A DNA stretch of 64,000 nt from Rhizobium sp. 32-5/1. GTDB lineage: Bacteria; Pseudomonadota; Alphaproteobacteria; Rhizobiales; Rhizobiaceae. Position numbers and translations under genes: made by a program. Each line of letters begins with the position of its first letter. Within the stretch, counting starts at the first letter, position 1. Shown piece after piece: positions 17,454-27,280 of the stretch. A model generated the notes under the pieces. It saw only the letters and a program-made list of their open reading frames with translations, was not told the origin of the DNA and ran no database searches. The stretch lies in assembly GCF_029537235.1 (NCBI RefSeq), contig NZ_CP120638.1, positions 2,718,501 to 2,782,500 on the forward strand. The letters run 5' to 3'.

Positions 17454-20333
17454 ATGTCCCTCATCCATGAAATCGACTTCGGTACCCCCGCCTCCCGCGC
17501 TGAAAAGATGGTGACGCTGACCATCGACGGCAATGAAATCACCGTGCCCGAGGGCACCTCGATCATGCGGGCCTCGATGGAGGCTGGCATCAAGGTGCCG
17601 AAGCTCTGCGCCACGGATATGGTCGATGCCTTCGGTTCCTGCCGTCTCTGTCTCGTGGAAATTGAAGGCCGCAACGGCACGCCGGCCTCCTGCACCACGC
17701 CTGTCGCTCCCGGCATCACGGTCCATACCCAGACGAACCGGCTGAAGGACATCCGCAAGGGCGTGATGGAGCTTTATATTTCGGACCACCCTCTGGACTG
17801 TCTGACCTGCGCTGCAAACGGCGACTGCGAGCTTCAGGACATGGCCGGTGCTGTCGGCCTGCGCGATGTGCGCTACGGTTATGAAGGCGACAACCACGTC
17901 AAGGCCCGCAACAATGGCGATATCAACGCCCAGTGGATGCCGAAGGACGAGAGCAATCCTTACTTCACCTATGATCCTTCCAAGTGCATCGTCTGCTCGC
18001 GCTGCGTCCGCGCCTGCGAAGAGGTTCAGGGCACGTTTGCGCTGACGATCGAGGGCCGCGGCTTCGGCTCCCGCGTTTCGCCCGGCATGCATGAGAATTT
18101 CCTGGAATCGGAATGTGTCTCCTGCGGCGCCTGCGTGCAGGCCTGCCCGACCGCGACGCTGACGGAAAAATCGGTGATCGAAATCGGCCAGCCGGAGCAT
18201 TCGGTGGTGACCACTTGCGCCTATTGCGGCGTCGGCTGTTCGTTCAAGGCGGAAATGCGCGGCGAGGAGCTGGTGCGCATGGTGCCGTGGAAAGACGGGC
18301 AGGCCAATCGCGGTCATTCCTGCGTCAAGGGCCGATTTGCCTATGGCTATTCCACACACAAGGAGCGCATCCTCAACCCAATGATCCGTGAAAAGATCAC
18401 CGACCCCTGGCGCGAAGTCTCCTGGGAAGAGGCGTTCGCGCATACGGCATCGGAATTCCGACGCATCCAATACCAGTACGGACGCGAATCGATCGGCGGC
18501 ATCACCTCGTCGCGCTGCACCAATGAGGAAACCTATCTCGTCCAGAAGCTGATCCGCGCCGGCTTCGGCAACAATAATGTCGATACCTGTGCCCGCGTCT
18601 GCCATTCGCCGACCGGCTATGGCCTGGGCGCCACGTTCGGCACGTCGGCCGGCACGCAGAATTTCGATTCGGTCGAGCACACCGATGTCGTGATCATTAT
18701 CGGCGCCAACCCGACCGATGGCCACCCGGTCTTTGCCTCGCGCCTGAAAAAGCGGCTGCGCCAGGGCGCCAAGCTGATCGTCGTCGATCCGCGCCGCACC
18801 GACATGGTCTCCTCGCCGCACATCAAGGCATCGCATCACCTGCCGCTGAAGCCCGGCACAAACGTGGCGGTCATGACGGCGCTGGCGCATGTCATCGTCA
18901 CTGAAGGCCTTGCCGACGAACAGTTCATCCGTGAGCGCTGCGACTGGTCGGAGTTCGAGGATTGGGCAGCCTTCGTCTCGCAGCCGGAGCATAGCCCCGA
19001 GGCGATCGAGGCATTCTCGGGCGTCCCGGCTGAGGAAATCCGTGGTGCCGCCCGCCTGTTTGCCACCGGTGGCAATGGCGCCATCTATTACGGTCTGGGC
19101 GTCACCGAGCACAGCCAGGGCTCGACCACGGTCATCGCCATTGCCAACCTGGCTATGGTCACCGGCAATATCGGTCGTCCCGGCGTCGGCGTGAACCCGT
19201 TGCGCGGGCAGAACAACGTCCAGGGGGCCTGCGATATGGGCTCCTTCCCGCACGAGCTTCCGGGCTATCGTCACGTCTCGGATGACGCGACACGCGAGAC
19301 TTTCGAAAAGCTCTGGGGCGTGACGATCTCCAACGAGCCGGGCCTGCGCATTCCCAACATGCTGGACGCTGCCGTCGATGGTTCGTTCAAGGGTATCTAT
19401 ATCCAGGGCGAGGACATCCTTCAGTCGGATCCCGACACGAAGCACGTGCAGGCGGGCCTCGCTGCGATGGAATGCGTCGTGGTGCAGGACCTGTTTCTCA
19501 ACGAAACCGCCAATTACGCCCATGTCTTCCTGCCGGGTTCGACCTTCCTCGAAAAGGACGGGACGTTCACCAATGCCGAGCGCCGTATCAATCGCGTCCG
19601 TCGGGTGATGACCCCGCGCAATGGCCTTGCCGATTGGGAAGTGACGCAGAAGCTCGCCCAAACCATGGGGCTCAACTGGAACTACACCCATCCCTCGCAG
19701 ATCATGGACGAGATCGCGGCCACGACGCCGAGCTTTGCCATGGTCTCCTATGACTATCTCGAAAAGATGGGTTCGGTGCAGTGGCCCTGCAACGAGAAGG
19801 CGCCGCTTGGTTCGCCGATCATGCACATCGACGGCTTCGTCCGCGGCAAGGGCAAGTTCATCCGCACGGAATATGTTGCGACCGACGAAAAGACCGGCCC
19901 GCGCTTCCCGCTGCTTTTGACCACTGGCCGCGTCTTGAGCCAGTACAATGTCGGCGCGCAGACGCGGCGCACGGACAATGTCGTCTGGCATGAGGAGGAC
20001 CGGCTGGAAATCCACCCGCACGATGCCGAAGTCCGCGGTGTGCGCGATGGTGATTGGGTGCGTCTGTCGAGCCGTTCGGGCGATACCACGCTCCGTGCGC
20101 TGATCACCGACCGGGTAGCCACCGGCGTGGTCTACACCACCTTCCACCACCCGACGACCCAGGCCAACGTCATCACCACCGACTTCTCCGACTGGGCGAC
20201 GAACTGTCCGGAATACAAGGTGACCGCGGTGCAGATTTCGCCCTCTAACGGACCGTCGCAGTGGCAGGTTGAGTATGAGGAACAGGCCCGCCACTCCCGC
20301 CGCATCGCCGGCAAGATGGAGGCTGCGGAGTAG
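17454..20333 (+). CDS. fdsA: NAD-dependent formate dehydrogenase alpha subunit (bis-MGD, Fe-S)
   Basis: A 959-residue catalytic subunit. It has an N-terminal 2Fe-2S ferredoxin domain (CRLCLVEIEG region), further cysteine motifs for NuoG-type and 4Fe-4S clusters (CIVCSRCVRAC; CVSCGACVQACP; CAYCGVGC), and then the molybdopterin domains. Cys383-His384 in CARVCHSP are the expected metal ligand and neighbouring catalytic His of Mo-formate dehydrogenases. It oxidises formate to CO2 (the reaction is reversible in this enzyme class) in the cytoplasm. The ATG at 17454 is preferred over an in-frame GTG at 17445 that overlaps the fdsB stop. Confidence 0.95.
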   Translation: MSLIHEIDFGTPASRAEKMVTLTIDGNEITVPEGTSIMRASMEAGIKVPKLCATDMVDAFGSCRLCLVEIEGRNGTPASCTTPVAPGITVHTQTNRLKDIRKGVMELYISDHPLDCLTCAANGDCELQDMAGAVGLRDVRYGYEGDNHVKARNNGDINAQWMPKDESNPYFTYDPSKCIVCSRCVRACEEVQGTFALTIEGRGFGSRVSPGMHENFLESECVSCGACVQACPTATLTEKSVIEIGQPEHSVVTTCAYCGVGCSFKAEMRGEELVRMVPWKDGQANRGHSCVKGRFAYGYSTHKERILNPMIREKITDPWREVSWEEAFAHTASEFRRIQYQYGRESIGGITSSRCTNEETYLVQKLIRAGFGNNNVDTCARVCHSPTGYGLGATFGTSAGTQNFDSVEHTDVVIIIGANPTDGHPVFASRLKKRLRQGAKLIVVDPRRTDMVSSPHIKASHHLPLKPGTNVAVMTALAHVIVTEGLADEQFIRERCDWSEFEDWAAFVSQPEHSPEAIEAFSGVPAEEIRGAARLFATGGNGAIYYGLGVTEHSQGSTTVIAIANLAMVTGNIGRPGVGVNPLRGQNNVQGACDMGSFPHELPGYRHVSDDATRETFEKLWGVTISNEPGLRIPNMLDAAVDGSFKGIYIQGEDILQSDPDTKHVQAGLAAMECVVVQDLFLNETANYAHVFLPGSTFLEKDGTFTNAERRINRVRRVMTPRNGLADWEVTQKLAQTMGLNWNYTHPSQIMDEIAATTPSFAMVSYDYLEKMGSVQWPCNEKAPLGSPIMHIDGFVRGKGKFIRTEYVATDEKTGPRFPLLLTTGRVLSQYNVGAQTRRTDNVVWHEEDRLEIHPHDAEVRGVRDGDWVRLSSRSGDTTLRALITDRVATGVVYTTFHHPTTQANVITTDFSDWATNCPEYKVTAVQISPSNGPSQWQVEYEEQARHSRRIAGKMEAAE

Positions 20334-20361
20334 GAATTGGAATGATGCGTGTGAGGAGCCA

Positions 20362-20489
20362 ACCCCCTCTGTCGGCCGGGCCGACATCTCCCCCACAAGG
20401 GGGAGATCAAATCTTTGTTGGCTTGCGGGCGAAAAATCGCCACAGCGATCTCCCCTTGTGGGGGAGATGTCCGACAGGACAGAGGGGGT
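20362..20489. repeat. 128-bp palindromic intergenic element between fdsA and fdhD
   Basis: The outer arms ACCCCCTCTGTC (20362-20373) and GACAGAGGGGGT (20478-20489) are exact complements. Inside them, GACATCTCCCCCACAAGG with its GGGAGATC tail is mirrored 60 bases later with one G missing, and each arm is itself a CTCCCC/GGGGAG hairpin. This matches the style of mosaic palindromic elements (RIME-like) scattered in rhizobial genomes. It fills the fdsA-fdhD gap inside the operon. Confidence 0.8.
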
Positions 20490-20509
20490 GCCACGCACTC
20501 CAAGCTTCC

Positions 20510-21337
20510 ATGACATTATTCAACCTCACCCAAACCGTCCCTGAAATCGCCCATCGTAAGGGAACGCTCTCCGCCGGCTCCCGCGTCGTCCCCGAAGAAA
20601 CCCCCATCGCCTTTTCCTATGGCGGATCGACCCATGCGGTGATGATGGCGACGCCGGGCGATCTTGAGGATTTTGCCGTCGGGTTCAGCCTGACGGAAGG
20701 AATCATCAAAACGCCCTTGGAGATCGAATCGATCGAAGCTGTCATCGATGACAAGGGCATCGATGTGCAGATCATGCTCAAGGACGAACAGAATAAGGCG
20801 CTGACCGCCCGCCGCCGCCATATGGCAGGTCCTGTCGGCTGCGGTCTCTGCGGCATCGAATCGATCGAGCAGGCGGTGCGCAAGACACCGTCCGTTTCCG
20901 GTTCGAAACTGCGCCTGTCAGTGAACCAGATCGTTGAAGCCGTGGCGCTCCTGAACGGCCAGCAGCCTTTGCATTTCGAAACGCGCGCCGTCCATGGCGC
21001 CGGTTTCTATGTTCTCGGCAAGGGGCTGATCGCCGTTCGCGAGGATGTCGGGCGGCACAATGCGCTGGACAAGCTGGTGGGCGCCGCCGCGCGTGCCGGA
21101 TATTCCGGGGCGGATGGTGCGGTGGTCGTCACAAGCCGTGTTTCCGTTGAGATGGTGCAGAAGACCGCGATCATCGGCAGCCCCTTCATCATAGCCATAT
21201 CGGCGCCGACCGCGCTCGCCATCCGCACCGCGGACGAGGCCGGCATGACTTTGGTCGCGCTGGTGCGGGGCCAGGACTTCGAAGTTTTCACGCATATGGA
21301 TCGTATTCAGCCGGGAGCCGTCGCCGATGTCGCTTGA
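20510..21337 (+). CDS. fdhD: Formate dehydrogenase accessory sulfurtransferase FdhD
   Basis: A 275-residue FdhD-family protein (FdsC in fds operons). It transfers sulfur from a cysteine desulfurase to the bis-MGD cofactor and is required for formate dehydrogenase activity. The persulfide cysteine motif CGLC lies at 111-114 (GPVGCGLCGIES) and the family motif REDVGRHNALDK is present. I use the ATG at 20510 (MTLFNLTQTV); upstream in-frame starts lie inside the palindromic element. It overlaps fdsD by 11 bases. Confidence 0.93.
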   Translation: MTLFNLTQTVPEIAHRKGTLSAGSRVVPEETPIAFSYGGSTHAVMMATPGDLEDFAVGFSLTEGIIKTPLEIESIEAVIDDKGIDVQIMLKDEQNKALTARRRHMAGPVGCGLCGIESIEQAVRKTPSVSGSKLRLSVNQIVEAVALLNGQQPLHFETRAVHGAGFYVLGKGLIAVREDVGRHNALDKLVGAAARAGYSGADGAVVVTSRVSVEMVQKTAIIGSPFIIAISAPTALAIRTADEAGMTLVALVRGQDFEVFTHMDRIQPGAVADVA

Positions 21338-21665
21338 TAATACCAATGGCAAACTCGTCCGCATGGCGAACCAGATCGCCACCTTCTTCAAGTCGCAACC
21401 GGAGAGCGAGCGTTTCGAAGGGGTTGCCACCCATATCAACAAGTTCTGGGAGCCGCGCATGCGCAAGGCCTTCTTCGAGCTTGTCGAACAGGGCGATGCC
21501 GGTTTCGACCCGATCGTGCTATCGGCTGTCGCCCTCATCAAGCGTCCCTATTCCGGTTCCGAAGGCGTCGGCACCGGCAGCGATGCCGCCGCCGGCGCGC
21601 CGGGTGGCAAAGGAACGGCGGCGGGCGAATCGCTGTCGGAACCCAGCATTCCAGAAAAGGCGTAG
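21327..21665 (+). CDS. fdsD: NAD-dependent formate dehydrogenase delta subunit
   Basis: A 112-residue protein. The first 75 or so residues (KLVRMANQIATFFKSQPE... HINKFWEPRMRKAFF) match the small FdsD family, which assists assembly or stability of the FdsABG complex. The remaining roughly 35 residues are Gly/Ala/Ser-rich and probably disordered, longer than I expect for the family. It closes the fds operon and overlaps fdhD by 11 bases. No terminator is evident downstream. Confidence 0.9.
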   Translation: MSLDNTNGKLVRMANQIATFFKSQPESERFEGVATHINKFWEPRMRKAFFELVEQGDAGFDPIVLSAVALIKRPYSGSEGVGTGSDAAAGAPGGKGTAAGESLSEPSIPEKA

Positions 21666-21804
21666 GCTGGAACATCATCGGCATTTTCGTCTTTTGCGGC
21701 CTGAATTCAAAAGCGAAAGGTTACGGGAAGTTCACTTTTTCGCCGCCGGGCAGGGTGTATATCGCAGCTGAAGTTGCCGCGTAATATGCTTTGCCAGGTG
21801 TCGC

Positions 21805-24404
21805 ATGCCCGATCCGATCGAAAAAACGACGAGCCCCACGGTGCTCAAACTCTGGTTCGGCATATATGGTTTCGCGGCAGGCTGCTGACGGCGGCCGCTA
21901 CCATCCTCATTCTGGGCCTCGTCGGTTTTGCGATCTTCCACCTGACCAGCGAAGTCCGCTACGACGACGTTTTATCCGCGCTGACCCGGACGAGTTGGGC
22001 GTCGATAGCGCTGACTGTCGGCTTCACTGCCTTGAGTTTCCTCGCTTTGACGTTCTACGATGTCGGCGCGCTGATCTATCTCAAGCGCAAGCTACCCTAT
22101 GCCGATGTGGCACTGACGGCGACGGCTGCCTATGCCGTCGGCAATACGGCGGGGTTCGGCCCCTTAAGCGGTGGTGCGATCCGCTACCGCGCCTATTCCC
22201 GCCTGGGCTTGAAACCGGAGGAAATTGGCGGCGTGATCGCCTTCGTGACGCTCGCCTTCGGGCTTGGCCTTGCGAGCGTCGCCTCTCTCAGCCTTCTGAT
22301 GATTGCCCCGGAGGTTGCGCCGCTTGTCGGCGTCAGCTCGTCCGCCCTGCGCGCCATCTCCGTGCTGATACTCACTGCTCTTGTCGCTCTGATGGTGGCA
22401 GGGCGCGACAACAGAGCCTTGCAACTGGGTCGTTTTTCGCTGCGTTTTCCCGATTCCCGCACGGCGTCGCGCCAGTTTCTCATCACCGTTCTCGATATTG
22501 CCGCCTCGGCCTCCGTCCTCTACGTACTTTTGCCCGACGGGGTCATCGGCTGGCCGGCCTTCCTCGCAATCTACGCGGTGGCCGTCGGGCTGGGTGTGCT
22601 CAGCCATGTGCCGGCCGGGCTCGGTGTCTTTGAAACCGTAATCATCGCTGCCCTCGGAAAAACCGCCGATGTCGACACGATCCTGGGCGCGCTGGTTCTG
22701 TACCGGCTGATCTATCATGTGCTGCCCCTGCTTCTGGCAGTCATTTTCGTCATCGGCGCCGAGTTGCGCAGCCTCTACCACAAGCCGGTCGCCTCGAGCC
22801 TGCGCCGTGTCGGGGGCCGCTTGACGCCGCTTCTCTTGGCGACGCTCGCTCTAATCCTGGCTGCCATGCTGGTGTTTTCGAGCGTCACGCCGACACCGGA
22901 CGAAAATCTGGCCTTCCTTGCCGATTATGTGCCACTGCCTATCATTGAAGGCACGCATTTTCTGGCAAGCCTGCTGGGCCTCGTGCTCGTTATTATCGCC
23001 CGTGGTCTGGCCCGGCGGCTGGACAGCGCTTGGTGGACGGCGTTGGTCGTTGCTGTCGTGGCGCTGCTGTTCTCTCTTCTCAAGGCCGTCGCTCTTGTCG
23101 AGGCAAGCTTCTTGGCATTTTTCATTGTCAGTCTGCTTGTCACCCATCGCCTGTTCGACAGGCCCGCCAACCTGACGAGTGAGCGGCTGACCATACCCTG
23201 GCTGACGGCGATGCTGGCGCTCTGTGCTTTTGCGGTGATCGCCCTGTTGTTTGTCTATCGCGACGTGGAATACAGCAATGCGCTCTGGTGGCAGTTCGAA
23301 CTGTCGGATGAAGCACCCCGCGGCCTTCGGGCCGTGCTGGGATTGACGATCTTCTCCGGTGCGGTGGCGCTCTGGAGTCTCCTGCGACCGGCAAGGGGCA
23401 CCTTATCGGTTTCATCGTCGGAGGATATGGAGAAGGCCATCGCCATTGTCCGCGCCCAGGCAGTGTCGGATGCCAATCTGGTGCGCATGGGCGACAAGAG
23501 CCTGATGTTTTCGGCCGATGGCCGCGCCTTCATCATGTATGGCCGCCAGGCCCGTTCCTGGATTGCCCTGTTTGATCCCGTCGGACCGCGCGATGCCTGG
23601 CCCGATCTCATCTGGCAGTTCATCGAGGAAGCGCGGTCCTGCGGCTGCCGGCCAGTTTTCTACCAGGTGTCGCCGGCCGGGCTCTCCTACTACGCGGATG
23701 CCGGCCTGCGTGCTTTCCGTCTCGGCGAACTGGCAACGGCGGACCTGACGAATTTTGAGTTGAAGGGCGGAAAGTGGGCGACCCTGCGGCAAACGGTGAG
23801 CCGAGGGCAGCGCGACGGTCTGCAGTTTTCGGTGATCGAGCCCGAAGGCATTCCGGCGATCATGAAGGAGCTTGTCTCGGTCTCCGACGCCTGGCTCGCG
23901 CATCACCGCGCCAAGGAAAAGGGCTTTTCGCTCGGAGCCTTCAATCCGGATTATATTGTCGCCCAGCCCGTCGCAGTTCTCCGGCTTGAGGGCCGGATCG
24001 TGGCGTTTGCCAATATCCTGATCACCGGTGCCTGCGAGGAAGGAACCATCGATCTCATGCGTTTTAGGCCCGAGGCGCCGAAAGGATCGATGGATTTTCT
24101 CTTCGTGTCGCTGATGGAATATCTGCGCGACAAGGGCTTCAAGCGGTTCAATCTCGGCATGGCTCCGCTGGCCGGGCTCTCGGAGCGTCGCTCGTCTCCG
24201 GTCTGGGACAAGGTCGGCCGTACGGTCTTCGAACACGGCGAACGGTTCTACAATTTCAAGGGATTGAAAGCGTTCAAGTCGAAGTTCCATCCGCAATGGG
24301 AGCCGCGCTACATGGCCGCGGGTGGCGGCATCAATCCGGTGCTCGCCCTCATGGACGCAACATTTCTCATCGGCGGCGGCGTAAAAGGGATTGTGAAGAA
24401 ATGA
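21805..24404 (+). CDS. mprF: Bifunctional lysylphosphatidylglycerol flippase/synthetase (LpiA type); probable frame break near 21870
   Basis: A large membrane protein: about 14 hydrophobic helices (flippase, roughly residues 25-500) followed by a cytoplasmic GNAT-like LPG synthase domain (from about 560; WIALFDPVGPRDAWPDLIW, FNLGMAPLAGL). It transfers lysine from Lys-tRNA to phosphatidylglycerol and flips the product, giving cationic-peptide and acid tolerance. The long frame has only poor starts (TTG 21774, ATG 21786) and a shadow-like N-terminus. The ATG at 21805 gives MPDPIEKTTSPTVLKLWFGIYG, then a stop. Adding one T in TTT at 21870-21872 joins it to RLLTAAATILILG, for 866 residues. It overlaps acvB by four bases. 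Confidence 0.85.
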
Positions 24405-25780
24405 TCTGGAAAACCTGCCTTCATGCCGCTTTGGCTGCCAGCCTGCTTCTCCCAGCCGCCGGTGCGTGCGCCGAGGACGCAACTGCGTTCGATACGGGCA
24501 TGATTCCTTCACCGCATATCGTGACGCCGGCCGGTGATGTCGCCGCCGCGGTGGTGCTGATTTCGGACAAGACCGGCTGGTCGGACAACGAGGATGCGCT
24601 TGCCAAAAACCTGACCAGCGACGGCGCGCTGGTCATTGGCATCGATCTGCCGCGTTATCTCGCTTCGCTTGCAAAAGACGATGGTACTTGCATCTACATG
24701 GTCTCGGATATCGAGGCGCTGAGCCAGCAGGTTCAGCGTGCAGCCAAGAATGCGGATTACCACCTGCCGATCGTCGCGGGTGTCGGTGCCGGTGGTGCCC
24801 TTGCGCTGGCCATCGCCGCGCAGACGCCGGCCGCGACGTTTGGACAAACGCTCGCCGTGGATCCGGAGGCCGGCATCGCCTTGACCAAGCAACTCTGCAC
24901 GCCGGCCGAGAAGAAAATAGTGGGCGATCATATGATCTACGGCCTCACCGACGGACCGCTGCCCGATCCGGTCACCGTGCTGTTCACCGGTGCAGCACCC
25001 GCCGATGGCCGCGCGCATGTAGCTTCCTTGACCGCGAAACACAGCGATATCGAAATCACGGAAACGGATGATGATATGTGGAAGGCTTTCTCAGATGCAC
25101 TGTCCGCCCTCGTCTCCGCATCTGCCGGCGACGACAATCCGCTTGGCCTGCCGCTGACGGTACTGGATGCTACGCCAACGCGCGACACGATGGCCATCGT
25201 CTATTCCGGCGATGGTGGGTGGCGCGATATCGACAAGCAGGTCGGCGATATCCTGCAGCAGCAGGGCATGCCGGTGGTGGGTGTTGATTCGCTGCGCTAT
25301 TTCTGGTCCGAGCGCCAGCCCCAGGAAACCGCCGACGACCTGCATCGCATCATCGCGCTCTACAGCAAACGCTGGAATGTGAAGCATATCTTGCTGGTAG
25401 GTTACTCCTTCGGTGCGGACATCTTGCCTCGAACCTACAATCTCCTGCCGCAGGCCGATCGCGACAGGATTGCGCAGGTGTCCCTGATGGCAGTGTCCCA
25501 TCAGGTGGATTACAAGATTTCCGTCCTCGGCTGGCTGGGCGCTGCCGGCTCCAATGGTGCCGGCGATCCGGCGGATGATATCGCGAAGATCAATCCCGCC
25601 CTCGTGCAATGTATCTACGGCACCGAGGACGAGGACGACGTCTGCCCAACCTTGAATGGCACAGGCGTCGAGGTTCTCCCTATTGAGGGCGGCCATCATT
25701 TTGATGAAGACTATCCGGCGCTGGTCAGGCGTATTCTGGATGGCTACGACCGAAGGCTGGCTGCGAAGATCAAACCCTGA
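24401..25780 (+). CDS. acvB: AcvB/VirJ family lysylphosphatidylglycerol hydrolase
   Basis: A 459-residue periplasmic protein with a signal peptide (about residues 1-21, ending GACA). It has two related alpha/beta-hydrolase-like halves. The C-terminal half carries the nucleophile motif GYSFG with Ser336 and a late HHFDEDY block that would hold the catalytic His. Agrobacterium AcvB hydrolyses lysyl-phosphatidylglycerol and is needed for virulence and low-pH fitness. It is co-transcribed with mprF (stop/start ATGA overlap), so the operon both makes and degrades the same lipid. AcvB is a chromosomal relative of Ti-plasmid VirJ. Confidence 0.9.
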   Translation: MIWKTCLHAALAASLLLPAAGACAEDATAFDTGMIPSPHIVTPAGDVAAAVVLISDKTGWSDNEDALAKNLTSDGALVIGIDLPRYLASLAKDDGTCIYMVSDIEALSQQVQRAAKNADYHLPIVAGVGAGGALALAIAAQTPAATFGQTLAVDPEAGIALTKQLCTPAEKKIVGDHMIYGLTDGPLPDPVTVLFTGAAPADGRAHVASLTAKHSDIEITETDDDMWKAFSDALSALVSASAGDDNPLGLPLTVLDATPTRDTMAIVYSGDGGWRDIDKQVGDILQQQGMPVVGVDSLRYFWSERQPQETADDLHRIIALYSKRWNVKHILLVGYSFGADILPRTYNLLPQADRDRIAQVSLMAVSHQVDYKISVLGWLGAAGSNGAGDPADDIAKINPALVQCIYGTEDEDDVCPTLNGTGVEVLPIEGGHHFDEDYPALVRRILDGYDRRLAAKIKP

Positions 25781-25888
25781 CGCAGCGCTTCTTTGCTTTG
25801 CCGGAAATGACAGGAGTGGTGAAACTGCCTTTGTGCCTGATGGCCCAGCTTGCTATGGTCGGTCGTGGAGGACAAAGGAGGATAGTCT

Positions 25889-27280
25889 TTGCAAGACGAG
25901 ACAGCGCGGAAACCGCCCGTTCCGGAGCGTGATCCGGAGTTCGGTCCGTGGCTGGCGCAGGCCTCGGTCCTGATCGTCGATGACGAGCCGGGGATGCGGC
26001 ATTTCCTGGTGCGCACGCTGGGGCCGCGCTGCAAGCGCATCGAAGAAGCTGCGGATACCGAAGAGGCCTCGCGCAAGCTCGACGCCCATCACTTCGACGT
26101 CGTCATTCTCGACAATATCATGCCGGGCAAGAATGGTGTCGATTGGCTGGCCGAGCAGCGCGCCATCGGTTTTTATGCTGATGCCATCCTGATGACCGCT
26201 TTTGCCGATCTCGACACTGCGATCCAGGCCTTGCGTGCCGGTGCCGTCGATTTTGTCCTGAAACCTTTCCGGTCCAACCAGATCCTCAACGCGGTTGCCC
26301 GCTGCCTCGACCGCATCCGGCTGCAACGCGAAAATTTCGTGCTGCGCTATGAGCTCAAGGCAACGTCCGACCATATTCTTCTTCGGGACAGGCTGATCGG
26401 GGCCTCGTCTGTGATCGGCGATCTACGCGACACCATCGCCCGGGTGGCGCCGCTGCCGACATCCGTGCTTCTGACCGGCGAATCCGGAACGGGCAAGGAG
26501 GTCGCGGCCCGTTCACTGCACACGCTCTCGGATCGATCCGCCAAGCCCTTCGTGCCGGTCAATTGCGCGGCGATCCCGCCCGATATGATCGAGACCGAGC
26601 TCTTCGGCCATGTGAAGGGCGCCTTCACCGGGGCGGAAAGCAGCCGGGAAGGCTTGTTCACCCATGCGCAGGGCGGCACGCTGTTTCTCGACGAGATTGG
26701 TGAAATGCCGCTCGCCACCCAGAGCAAGCTGCTCAGGGTGATCGAAGACCGGCGCGTGCGGCCAGTCGGTGCCGAGCGCGAGGTGCCGGTTGATCTGCGC
26801 TTCGTCTTCGCCACCAATGCCGATTTGCAGAGGGAAGTGGAGCGCGGCCGTTTCCGCGCCGATCTGTTCTACCGCATCAATGTCATGCAGCTCTATCTGC
26901 CGCCGCTGCGCGAACGTGGTGATGATGTGCAGGAACTGGCCGTGCTCTTCATGCACAAGCTTTCTCAGCAGCTCGGCATGCCGCCGGTGCTGATCGATGC
27001 GCCGGTTCGCGCTGCCCTTGCGCGCTACCCTTGGCCCGGCAATGTGCGGGAACTGCGAAACCTGATCGAACGCTCGCTGATTCTTGGCCGGTTTCCCGAT
27101 GATTTCCGGGGCGGTCCGGTGCGTCCTGTGGAGATTGCCGGCGGCACGCTGGAAGAGATCGAGCGCCGGCATATCCTGGCCGTTCTGGAAGAGACCGGCG
27201 GCAACCGGGACGAGGCCGCCCGGCGGCTCGGTATTTCGCGCAAGACGATCGACCGCAAGTTTGCCGTCTGGAATGGCTGA
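25889..27280 (+). CDS. Sigma54-dependent response regulator (NtrC family)
   Basis: A 463-residue activator. The receiver domain lies at about 27-140 with phospho-acceptor Asp75 (VILDNIMPG). A sigma54-interaction AAA+ domain follows with Walker A GESGTGKE, the GAFTGA loop that contacts sigma54, and Walker B TLFLDEIGE. A Fis-type helix-turn-helix (AARRLGISRKTIDRK) ends the protein. The start is the TTG at 25889, preceded by AAAGGAGG. It overlaps the histidine kinase by eight bases. Paired palindromes and a -24/-12 promoter in front of the OFA transporter downstream point to that gene as its target. Confidence 0.92.
   Translation: MQDETARKPPVPERDPEFGPWLAQASVLIVDDEPGMRHFLVRTLGPRCKRIEEAADTEEASRKLDAHHFDVVILDNIMPGKNGVDWLAEQRAIGFYADAILMTAFADLDTAIQALRAGAVDFVLKPFRSNQILNAVARCLDRIRLQRENFVLRYELKATSDHILLRDRLIGASSVIGDLRDTIARVAPLPTSVLLTGESGTGKEVAARSLHTLSDRSAKPFVPVNCAAIPPDMIETELFGHVKGAFTGAESSREGLFTHAQGGTLFLDEIGEMPLATQSKLLRVIEDRRVRPVGAEREVPVDLRFVFATNADLQREVERGRFRADLFYRINVMQLYLPPLRERGDDVQELAVLFMHKLSQQLGMPPVLIDAPVRAALARYPWPGNVRELRNLIERSLILGRFPDDFRGGPVRPVEIAGGTLEEIERRHILAVLEETGGNRDEAARRLGISRKTIDRKFAVWNG

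Noticed and set aside
17373..20516. A 1047-codon open frame antisense to fdsA
   Set aside because: It mirrors fdsA codon for codon; in GC-rich genes the antisense frame is often open. The fdsA frame carries all the cluster motifs, the antisense has none.
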